DNA from: Rubrivivax albus
Lineage (GTDB): Bacteria > Pseudomonadota > Gammaproteobacteria > Burkholderiales > Burkholderiaceae_C
Length of the DNA stretch: 64,000 nucleotides
Assembly: GCF_004016515.1 (NCBI RefSeq)
Contig: NZ_SACT01000001.1
Span: forward strand, 992,001 to 1,056,000
Direction: 5' to 3'
Shown here one piece after another: positions 1-6,516 of this stretch. The notes beneath the pieces are model-generated. The model was not told the origin of the DNA and made no database searches. It was given only the letters and a program-made list of their open reading frames with translations. A program made the position numbers and the translations under genes. How positions within the stretch are numbered: the stretch's first letter is position 1; each line of letters begins with the position of its first letter.

Positions 1-89
1 ACCCCGAGGCGCCCATCTTCAGCGTGGCCGACTACGGCCTCGAGGCCGACCTGTTCCAGGCCGTGCCGGAACTGATCGAGAAGCTCTGA
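1..89 (+). CDS. etfA: Electron transfer flavoprotein subunit alpha, C-terminal end (partial)
   Basis: Only the last 28 codons are in the window, in the frame beginning at base 3 and ending with TGA at 87-89. The visible tail contains SVADYGLEADLFQAVPEL, which resembles the C-terminus of bacterial EtfA (the region that ends the FAD-binding domain with a short helix). EtfA/EtfB accept electrons from acyl-CoA dehydrogenases and pass them to ETF-ubiquinone oxidoreductase. The gene directly downstream is an acyl-CoA dehydrogenase, which fits. The call rests on a short tail plus context, so it is good but not certain; the start and the FAD-binding core lie outside the window. Confidence 0.8.
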   Translation, partial: PEAPIFSVADYGLEADLFQAVPELIEKL

Positions 90-100
90 CCGAGCCATCC

Positions 101-138
101 GCACCGAGGGCGCCACGGGAGACCTGGCGCCCTCGTGC
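101..138 (+). terminator. Strong stem-loop between etfA and the acyl-CoA dehydrogenase
   Basis: A perfect 10-bp inverted repeat, CGAGGGCGCC (105-114) and GGCGCCCTCG (126-135), encloses an 11-nt loop; GCA/TGC can extend it past a one-base bulge. It starts 12 nt after the etfA stop and ends about 20 nt before the next start. No U-run follows, so it may be a 3'-end stabiliser or weak attenuator rather than a full intrinsic terminator. Confidence 0.45.
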
Positions 139-158
139 CATGTGAAGGAGAAAGACCC

Positions 159-1934
159 ATGACCTACCGCGCCCCCGTGCGGGACATGATGTTCGTGATC
201 CAGGAACTCGCCGGCATCGATGCCGTGGCGCAGCTGCCTGGCTTCGAGGAGGCCGGCGCCGACACTGCGCAGGCGGTGCTGGAAGAGGCCGCGAAGTTCA
301 ACGAAGGTGTGGTCGCGCCGCTGAACTGGACCGGTGACCAGCAGCCCTCCGCGCTGAAGGACGGCGTGGTCACCACCACGCCCGGCTTCAAGGACGCCTT
401 CAAGGCCTTTGCCGAAGGCGGCTGGCAGGGCCTGCAGCACCCGGCGGACTTCGGCGGCCAGGGCCTGCCCAAGACCATCGGTTTTGCCTGCACCGAGATG
501 CTCAACAGCGCCAACCTCAGCTTCGCGCTCTGCCCGCTGCTGACCGACGGCGCCATCGAGGCGCTGCTGACCGCCGGCTCGCCGGAGCAGCAGCAGGCCT
601 ACATCCCGAAGATGGTGTCCGGCGAGTGGACTGGCACCATGAACCTCACCGAGCCGCAGGCCGGCAGCGACCTGGCCGCGGTGCGCACCCGGGCCGAGCC
701 GCAGCCCGACGGCACCTACCGCATCTTCGGCACCAAGATCTTCATCACCTACGGCGAGCACGACATGGCGGACAACATCGTCCACTTGGTGCTTGCGCGC
801 GTCACCGGCGCGCCCGAGGGCGTGAAGGGCATCAGCCTGTTCATCGTGCCCAAGGTGATGCCTGACGGCAGCAGCAACGACGTGCACTGCGTGAGCCTGG
901 AGCACAAGCTGGGCATCAAGGCCAGCCCCACGGCCGTGCTGCAGTACGGTGACCACGGTGGCGCCGTGGGCTACCTGGTGGGCCAGGAGAACCAGGGCCT
1001 GGCCTACATGTTCGTGATGATGAACGCGGCGCGCTATGCCGTGGGCATGCAGGGCGTGGCGCTGGCCGAGCGGGCCTACCAGAAGGCCGTGGGTTACGCG
1101 CGCGACCGTGTGCAGGGCAAGGCGGTGGACGGCTCCACGCCTGCGGGCGGCGGCATCATCCACCACCCGGACGTCAAGCGCATGCTGATGACGATGCGCG
1201 CGCTGACCGAGGGCTGCCGCGCGATGGCCGGCGTGGCCGCGGCCGCCTACGACGCGGCGCACGCGCATCCGGACGCCGCCACGCGTGCGCAGAACCAGAC
1301 CTTCTACGAGTTCATGGTGCCGCTGGTGAAGGGCTTCTCCACCGAGATGAGCCTGGAGGTCGGCAGCCTGGCCGTGCAGGTGCACGGTGGCATGGGTTTC
1401 ATCGAGGAAACCGGCGTGGCGCAGATGTACCGCGACGCCAAGATCCTGACCATCTACGAAGGCACGACGGCCATCCAGGCCAACGACCTGGTGGGCCGCA
1501 AGACGGTGCGCGATGGCGGAGCTGCCGCCAGGGCCATCGCCGGCCAGATCGAGGCCACCGAGGCGGAACTCGCGAAGCGCGACAGCGTGGCCGCCCGCGG
1601 CATGCTGCTGCGCCTGCGCGCGGCGCGAGAGGCCTTCGTCGACGTCGTGAACTGGATGGCCGCCGAAGGCAAGGCCAACCCGGGCGGCGTCTACGCCGGT
1701 TCGGTGCCCTACCTGATGCTGGCCGGCAACCTGATGGCCGGCTGGCAGATGGCGCGAGCGCTGATGGTGGCCGAGGACAAGCTCGCCGCCGGCGAGGACG
1801 CCGAATTCATGCGCGCCAAGATCGCCACCGCGCGCTTCTACGCCGACCACATCCTCAGCCGTGTGCCCGGCCAGCGCGACAGCGTCGTCGCCGGTGCCGA
1901 TGCGGTGATGTCCATGCCCCTGGAGGCCTTCTGA
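159..1934 (+). CDS. Acyl-CoA dehydrogenase with extended C-terminal domain
   Basis: The 591-residue FAD enzyme would oxidise acyl-CoA to the trans-2-enoyl-CoA in the cytoplasm and pass electrons to ETF, whose alpha subunit is encoded just upstream. Visible signatures are the acyl-CoA dehydrogenase motif MNLTEPQAGSDLAAV (about residues 160-175) and YRDAKILTIYEGTTAIQAND, with E434 in YEGT at the usual catalytic-base position. The length (about 590 against about 380 for short types) and the C-terminal extra helical region match the FadE5/AidB-like class with an acyl-CoA dehydrogenase C-terminal domain. The ATG at 159 is preferred over the in-frame ATG at 135 because GGAG lies 8 nt upstream and the family N-terminus starts TYRAPVRDM. 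The stop overlaps the next start (TGATG). Chain-length preference cannot be read from sequence. Confidence 0.93.
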   Translation: MTYRAPVRDMMFVIQELAGIDAVAQLPGFEEAGADTAQAVLEEAAKFNEGVVAPLNWTGDQQPSALKDGVVTTTPGFKDAFKAFAEGGWQGLQHPADFGGQGLPKTIGFACTEMLNSANLSFALCPLLTDGAIEALLTAGSPEQQQAYIPKMVSGEWTGTMNLTEPQAGSDLAAVRTRAEPQPDGTYRIFGTKIFITYGEHDMADNIVHLVLARVTGAPEGVKGISLFIVPKVMPDGSSNDVHCVSLEHKLGIKASPTAVLQYGDHGGAVGYLVGQENQGLAYMFVMMNAARYAVGMQGVALAERAYQKAVGYARDRVQGKAVDGSTPAGGGIIHHPDVKRMLMTMRALTEGCRAMAGVAAAAYDAAHAHPDAATRAQNQTFYEFMVPLVKGFSTEMSLEVGSLAVQVHGGMGFIEETGVAQMYRDAKILTIYEGTTAIQANDLVGRKTVRDGGAAARAIAGQIEATEAELAKRDSVAARGMLLRLRAAREAFVDVVNWMAAEGKANPGGVYAGSVPYLMLAGNLMAGWQMARALMVAEDKLAAGEDAEFMRAKIATARFYADHILSRVPGQRDSVVAGADAVMSMPLEAF

Positions 1935-2893
1935 TGCCCTTGCCCCCCGTCCTGCAGAACCTGCCGCTGCCCATCATCGGCTCGCCGCTGTTCATCGTCA
2001 GCAACCCCAAGCTCGTGATCGCGCAGTGCACGGCCGGCGTCGTCGGCTCGATGCCGGCGCTCAACGCGCGCCCGGCGGAGCAGCTCGACGAGTGGCTGGC
2101 CGAGATCACCGAAGGCCTCGCGGCCTGGAACAAGGCGAACCCGGACCGCCCGGCCGCGCCGTTCGCCATCAACCAGATCGTGCACAAGACCAACGACCGG
2201 CTCGAGCACGACATGGTGGTCTGCGCGAAGTACAAGGTGCCCATCGTCATCACCAGCCTGGGCGCGCGCACCGACATCAACGACGCGGTGCACGCCTGGG
2301 GCGGCGTGGTGCTGCACGACATCATCAACAACGCCTTCGCGCGCAAGGCCATCGAAAAGGGCGCCGACGGCCTGATCGCCGTGGCCGCCGGCGCCGGCGG
2401 CCACGCGGGCGTGAAGAGCCCGTTCGCGCTGATCCAGGAGATCCGCGAGTGGTTCGACGGCCCGCTGGCGCTGTCGGGCTCCATCGCCACCGGCGGCGCG
2501 GTGCTGGCGGCGCAGGCCATGGGCGCGGACTTCGCCTATATCGGCAGCGCCTTCATCGCCACCGACGAGGCGCGCGCCAGCGAGGCCTACAAGCAGTGCA
2601 TCGTCGACAGCAACAGCGACGAGATCGTCTACTCCAGCCTCTTCACCGGCGTGCACGGCAACTACCTCAAGCCGTCGATCCGCAACGCCGGCATGGACCC
2701 GGACAACCTGCCGGAGAGCGACCCGAGCAAGATGAACTTCGGCGGCGGCGACAGCGCCAAGAAGGCCTGGAAGGACATCTGGGGCTGCGGGCAAGGCATC
2801 GGCGCCGTGAAGGCCGTGGTGCCGGCGCGGGAGATGTGCGAGCGGCTGGCGCGTGAATACCGCGAGGCGCGCGCGCGCGTCTGCGGCGGCTGA
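1934..2893 (+). CDS. NAD(P)H-dependent flavin oxidoreductase, nitronate monooxygenase family
   Basis: This 319-residue TIM-barrel FMN protein belongs to the nitronate monooxygenase / 2-nitropropane dioxygenase family. Family features seen are the N-terminal PIIGSPLFIVSNPKLVIAQ, the glycine-rich AAGAGGHAG (about residues 154-162) holding the conserved histidine, and the phosphate-binding GSIATGGAVLAAQAMGADF and YIGSAFIAT. Members oxidise alkyl nitronates, but many paralogues act as general NAD(P)H:flavin or quinone reductases. Co-expression with an acyl-CoA dehydrogenase by a 1-nt TGATG overlap is frequent in Burkholderiales and suggests a role tied to acyl-CoA or electron-transfer metabolism rather than nitronate detoxification; that is inference. 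The substrate is unknown. Confidence 0.87.
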   Translation: MPLPPVLQNLPLPIIGSPLFIVSNPKLVIAQCTAGVVGSMPALNARPAEQLDEWLAEITEGLAAWNKANPDRPAAPFAINQIVHKTNDRLEHDMVVCAKYKVPIVITSLGARTDINDAVHAWGGVVLHDIINNAFARKAIEKGADGLIAVAAGAGGHAGVKSPFALIQEIREWFDGPLALSGSIATGGAVLAAQAMGADFAYIGSAFIATDEARASEAYKQCIVDSNSDEIVYSSLFTGVHGNYLKPSIRNAGMDPDNLPESDPSKMNFGGGDSAKKAWKDIWGCGQGIGAVKAVVPAREMCERLAREYREARARVCGG

Positions 2894-2907
2894 GCGGCAG
2901 ACGCACG

Positions 2908-4161
2908 ATGGGCCGCCCCGCCGTCCGCCAGGTCATCCGCCACGCGCGGGTGTTCGACAGTGCCGCCGCCGTCTTCCGCGACGACTGCAGCGTCGTCATC
3001 GAGGACGACCGCATCGTCCACGTCACGGCCGAGCCGCTGCAGGTCGACGACGTCGCGCGCAGCATCGATGCCGGCGGCCGCGCGGTGCTGCCGGGCCTGA
3101 TCGACGCCCACGTGCACGTGGTGGCCACCTCGCACGACCTGGCGGCCTCGGCGCTGGCGCCGGCCTCGCTGGTAGCGGCGGAGAGCGGCCAGTTGATGTC
3201 GGCCATGCTGCGTCGCGGCTTCACCACCGTGCGCGACGCCGCCGGGGCCGACCGCGGCCTGCGCGAGGCGGTGGCGCGTGGCCTGTTCGAAGGGCCGCGC
3301 CTGTTCATCGCCGGCCAGCCCATCTCGCAGACCGGTGGCCACGCCGACATGCGGCCGCAGGGGGTGCGTCAGCCGATGTTCTGCGCCTGCGCCGGCCTGG
3401 GCATCGCCGGCGCCATCGCCGACGGCGTGGGTGAGGTGCGGCGCGCGGTGCGCGAGCAGGTGCGCCAGGGCGTGGACCAGATCAAGATCATGGCCGGTGG
3501 TGGCGTTTCCAGCCCCAACGACCCGATCGACGGCACGCAGTTCAGCATGGAGGAACTGCGCGCGGCGGTGGAGGAGGCCGAGGCGGCCAACCGCTACGCG
3601 CTGGCCCATGCCTATTCGCCCCGGGCGGTGACGCGCGCGGTGCAGGCCGGCGTGCGCAGCATCGAGCATGGCAACCTGATCGACGAAGCCACCGCACGCG
3701 TGATGAAGACGCACGGCACCTACTTCGTGCCCACGCTGGCCACCTACGCCGCGCTGGCCGACGAGGGCGAGCGCCTGGGCTGGTCGCCGGCGATGCTGGA
3801 GAAGCTGAAGTACGTGGCCGACCGCGGCCTGGAGGCGGTGCGCATCGCGTATGCCGAAGGTGTGCCGGTGGTCTTCGGCACCGACCTGCTGGGCCACATG
3901 CATGCCCGCCAGAACAGCGAGTTCACGCTGCGGGCGCCGGCCGTTGCGCCGCTGGCGCTGCTGCAGAGCGCCACGTTCACGGCGGCGCGCCTGATGGGGC
4001 AGGAACGCCACATCGGCGTGCTGGCGCCGGGCGCGCTGGCCGACCTGCTGATCGTCGACGGCGACCCGGCGACGGGCCTGGACATGCTGGCCACGCCTGA
4101 AACCGGCATCCGGCTGCTGATGCAGGGCGGGCGGGTGATCACGGACCGGCTGGCCGCCTGA
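2908..4161 (+). CDS. Amidohydrolase-superfamily metal-dependent hydrolase (imidazolonepropionase/prolidase-like)
   Basis: The 417-residue protein has the full amidohydrolase metal site: H68-V-H70 after PGLIDA, a probable carboxylated K193 in DQIKIMAGGG, H234 in LAHAYS, H254 in IEHGN and D326 in FGTDLLG. The N-terminal beta-sandwich (residues 1-60) and C-terminal LAPGALADLLIVDGDP are also typical. This subgroup contains Xaa-Pro and Xaa-Arg dipeptidases, cyclic-imide hydrolases and enzymes annotated as imidazolonepropionase-like, so the substrate cannot be named. It starts 14 nt after the flavoprotein and probably belongs to the same transcript. A convergent substrate-binding gene lies beyond a shared terminator. 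The superfamily is certain; specificity is open. Confidence 0.88.
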   Translation: MGRPAVRQVIRHARVFDSAAAVFRDDCSVVIEDDRIVHVTAEPLQVDDVARSIDAGGRAVLPGLIDAHVHVVATSHDLAASALAPASLVAAESGQLMSAMLRRGFTTVRDAAGADRGLREAVARGLFEGPRLFIAGQPISQTGGHADMRPQGVRQPMFCACAGLGIAGAIADGVGEVRRAVREQVRQGVDQIKIMAGGGVSSPNDPIDGTQFSMEELRAAVEEAEAANRYALAHAYSPRAVTRAVQAGVRSIEHGNLIDEATARVMKTHGTYFVPTLATYAALADEGERLGWSPAMLEKLKYVADRGLEAVRIAYAEGVPVVFGTDLLGHMHARQNSEFTLRAPAVAPLALLQSATFTAARLMGQERHIGVLAPGALADLLIVDGDPATGLDMLATPETGIRLLMQGGRVITDRLAA

Positions 4162-4193
4162 AGCCTCGGCCGCCACGATGACCCACGATGAGA

Positions 4194-4215
4194 AAGGGGC
4201 CCCGCAGGGCCCCTT
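4194..4215 (-). terminator. Terminator hairpin between convergent genes
   Basis: The 9-bp perfect stem AAGGGGCCC / GGGCCCCTT has a CGCA loop. Read on the minus strand it is followed by TTTCTC, a short U-rich tract, so it should end the substrate-binding-protein transcript 21 nt after its stop. It may also stop read-through from the amidohydrolase on the plus strand. Confidence 0.6.
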
Positions 4216-4235
4216 CGCACGTCAGCCGAGGCCGA

Positions 4236-5816
4236 TCACTTCACCGACGTGAACCGCGCCTCCGGCCGGTCGTCCGAGCGGTGGATGGTCGTCACGTTGG
4301 TCTTCATCGCCCAGGGGCGCATCTGGTGGTGCAGCGGGATCAGCAGCACCTCGTCGCGCGTGCGGACCAGGGCATCCTTGATCATCGCGTTGCGCTTGGC
4401 AGTGTCGACCTCGGTCTTCATCGCGTCGACCAGCTTGTCCACCTCGGGGTCGTTGATCTTCGAGAAGTTGAAGTTGCCGTCGGCGCCCGAGGTGCGGGTG
4501 CGCACCAGCGACTGCAGCGTGTACTGCGCGTCATAGGTGGCCACGCCCCAGCCCAGCAGGTACAGCGAGGTGTCGAATTTCTGCACCTTCTGGATGAAGG
4601 TGGCCATGTTCTCGGCCACGAGGTCCACCTTCACGCCCAGCTTTGCCCACATGGCCGACACCGCCTGGCAGATCTGCTGGTCGTTGACGTAGCGGTTGTT
4701 CGGGCAGTTCATCTGCACCGTGAAGCCGTTGCCGTAGCCGGCTTCGGTCATCAGCGCCTTGGCCTTGGCCAGATCCACCTTCACCGGCTTGTCCACCTCC
4801 GGCGAGTTGCCGTTGACGCCCGGCGCCACCATCACTCCAGCAGGGATCGACAGGCCGCGCATGATGTTGCGCTTGATGGCCTCGCGGTCGATGGCCATGC
4901 TCAGCGCCTGGCGCACGCGCTTGTCGGCGAACGGGTTCTTGCCCTTGACGTTGCTGAACTTCAGTTCCGGGCTGCCGATGTCGGGCGCCAGGTAGATGGT
5001 GCGCACCTCGGGGCCGTCCAGCACCTTCAGGCCCGGCGAGCGGCGCAGGCGATCCACGTCCTGCGTCGGCAGGTCGGTGAGCATGTCGATCTCGCCCGAC
5101 AGCAGCGCCGCCACGCGCGTGGCCTGGTTGGCGATCGGCGTGTAGACGACCTGGTCGACGTTGCCGGTGGTCTTGTCCCACCAGGCGTCGTTGCGCGACA
5201 TCAGGATGCGCTGCTCCGGCTGCCAGCCCAGGATCCTGTACGGGCCAGTGCCGTTGACGTTGCGCGAGGCGAAGTTCTCTTCCTTGGCCTTGTAGTCCTG
5301 CGTCTTCGTGGTGTTGTTCTTTTCCGCCCATGCCTTGCTCATGATGCGGAAGTCGATGATGTTGCGCAGCAGGATGGGCTGCGGCGCCGACAGGATCACG
5401 TCGATCGTGTGGCTGTCGATCTTCTTGATCTCGGAGATGCCGGTGACGTAGATCTGCATCGTGCCCTGCGGCTGGCGGATGCGGTCGAAGGAGAACAGCA
5501 CGTCATCGGCGGTGAAGGGCGAACCGTCGTGGAATTTCACGCCCTTGCGCAGTTCGAAGCGCACCTGCGTGGGGCTCATGATGGTCCACTTGGTGGCCAG
5601 CGCCGGTTCGATCTCGCGGTTCACGCCGTAACGGGTCAGGCCCTCGTAGGCGTGCATCAGGATGGCGTTGGTCGTCGCGTGGTTCTGCGAATGCGGGTCC
5701 AGCGTCAGGATGTCGTTCTGCGCGGCCCAGCGCAGGGTGGCCGCCGTGGCCGGCACACTCACGGCCAGTGCCGAGGTGGCGAGTGCGGCCGCAGCGAGCA
5801 GGGCGTTCAGCTTCAT
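4236..5816 (-). CDS. ABC transporter substrate-binding protein, peptide/oligopeptide type (SBP_bac_5)
   Basis: The 526-residue periplasmic protein begins with a clear Sec signal peptide (MKLNALLAAAALATSALA, cleavage near ATA-A at residues 25-26). The mature protein opens LRWAAQNDILTLDPHSQNHA and contains VRFELRKGVKFHDGSPFTAD, the family-5 signature of DppA/OppA-like receptors. It should capture peptides, glutathione-like compounds, nickel complexes or other solutes for an inner-membrane permease. No permease or ATPase genes are adjacent, so it is an orphan receptor locally. The start at 5816 is chosen because the signal peptide begins there and a GGAG lies 8-12 nt upstream on the minus strand; a longer open frame upstream has no export signal and is rejected. 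Confidence 0.92.
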   Translation of the reverse strand: MKLNALLAAAALATSALAVSVPATAATLRWAAQNDILTLDPHSQNHATTNAILMHAYEGLTRYGVNREIEPALATKWTIMSPTQVRFELRKGVKFHDGSPFTADDVLFSFDRIRQPQGTMQIYVTGISEIKKIDSHTIDVILSAPQPILLRNIIDFRIMSKAWAEKNNTTKTQDYKAKEENFASRNVNGTGPYRILGWQPEQRILMSRNDAWWDKTTGNVDQVVYTPIANQATRVAALLSGEIDMLTDLPTQDVDRLRRSPGLKVLDGPEVRTIYLAPDIGSPELKFSNVKGKNPFADKRVRQALSMAIDREAIKRNIMRGLSIPAGVMVAPGVNGNSPEVDKPVKVDLAKAKALMTEAGYGNGFTVQMNCPNNRYVNDQQICQAVSAMWAKLGVKVDLVAENMATFIQKVQKFDTSLYLLGWGVATYDAQYTLQSLVRTRTSGADGNFNFSKINDPEVDKLVDAMKTEVDTAKRNAMIKDALVRTRDEVLLIPLHHQMRPWAMKTNVTTIHRSDDRPEARFTSVK

Positions 5817-5848
5817 CGAAAGTGCTCCAGGGTGAACGGGAAAACCGA

Positions 5849-5854
5849 ATCGTA
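5849..5854 (-). promoter_or_regulatory. Possible -10 box for the substrate-binding-protein gene
   Basis: TACGAT on the minus strand lies about 33 nt upstream of the start codon, with a GGAG ribosome-binding site between. No convincing -35 element is visible at 16-18 nt, so this is tentative. Confidence 0.25.
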
Positions 5855-5934
5855 GGTCCGCAACCCGGTGGTCGCGGTCCGTATCTACCCGGGAAGCAAG
5901 CGGTGTACCGGCGTTGCCGACGGCCTTGCGACGC

Positions 5935-6258
5935 TCAACTGGTCGACAATGCCGCGTCACAGCCCTGGCCGGCGGCGATCCAGCGGGCGGCCGCCCGGCG
6001 TGTCCAGGCTGCCGGCAGCCAGCGGACGAAGCGGCGGGGCTGGGCCAGCAGGCCGCAGCGGTAGCGTGCGCCGTCCCAGGCCAGGGCGCGACAGCGGCCC
6101 TGCCGGCGGCCTGACACCCAGATGCCGGCCGGGCAGGGCGCCCAGGCGCAGCACACACCGCAGCCGTTGCAGGTCGCGCCTTCGACAGGTTTGGCCGGCG
6201 CGTCCGCGCGCAGACGAATCACGCGCCGGGGCGGATGGTCTCGGGAAGGGGACGGCAT
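5935..6258 (-). CDS. Small CxxCxxCC cysteine-rich protein (YkgJ/UPF0153-like)
   Basis: The likely 107-residue cytoplasmic protein contains the motif CNGCGVCC followed by PCP, then RCRAL, YRCGL and a final GCD, a pattern of eight or so cysteines typical of the uncharacterised CxxCxxCC zinc/iron-chelating family. The biochemical role of the family is unknown; a bound metal is inferred from the cysteines. Starts at 6267 or further upstream at 6354 are also open; I chose the ATG at 6258 because the conserved part (RVIRLRADAPAKPVEGA) follows closely. It lies upstream of and divergent from sucA, and upstream in the same direction of the substrate-binding-protein gene, with a 118-bp gap. No membrane segment is seen. 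Confidence 0.65.
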   Translation of the reverse strand: MPSPSRDHPPRRVIRLRADAPAKPVEGATCNGCGVCCAWAPCPAGIWVSGRRQGRCRALAWDGARYRCGLLAQPRRFVRWLPAAWTRRAAARWIAAGQGCDAALSTS

Positions 6259-6516
6259 CTGTCGCATCGAGCCGACAGTTTGCCCGGCCGCGGCGTGCAC
6301 CGTCAGCGAATGTGAAGGGTTCGCGCGCTCCAATTCGGGGCGGCGCGCAGGCACGGGTGTACAGTCCGGGCCTGACAGAAGAGGTCCTTCCTCGTCCCCT
6401 TGCCCGCAACCTGCGGCAAGGCGGGTCGCAATCCGCCAACCGGTGCAGCCGGGGCCGCGGAAGGTTGATCAACCCATCGGAGCCCCGGCAGACCCGGAGC
6501 GAAAGGTGAGCGAGAC
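6259..6516. other. Intergenic region: divergent 5' ends of the Cys-rich gene and sucA
   Basis: This 258-bp spacer must carry the 2-oxoglutarate dehydrogenase promoter. A TACAGT hexamer at 6360-6365 is the best -10 candidate but has no clear -35. A hairpin formed by CTTGCC and GGCAAG (about 6400-6421) lies in the presumed leader. AGGTGAG at about 6504-6510 is the likely sucA ribosome-binding site. Nothing else recognisable is seen. Confidence 0.35.

Noticed and set aside
4188..5855. A 555-codon plus-strand open frame opposite the substrate-binding-protein gene
   Set aside because: Its translation has no motif and the minus-strand gene has a signal peptide and clear family signature.
5817..6158. 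N-terminal extension of the substrate-binding protein by 114 residues
   Set aside because: The extension is Arg/Pro/Ala-rich and would bury the signal peptide; a GGAG site directly precedes the inner ATG.
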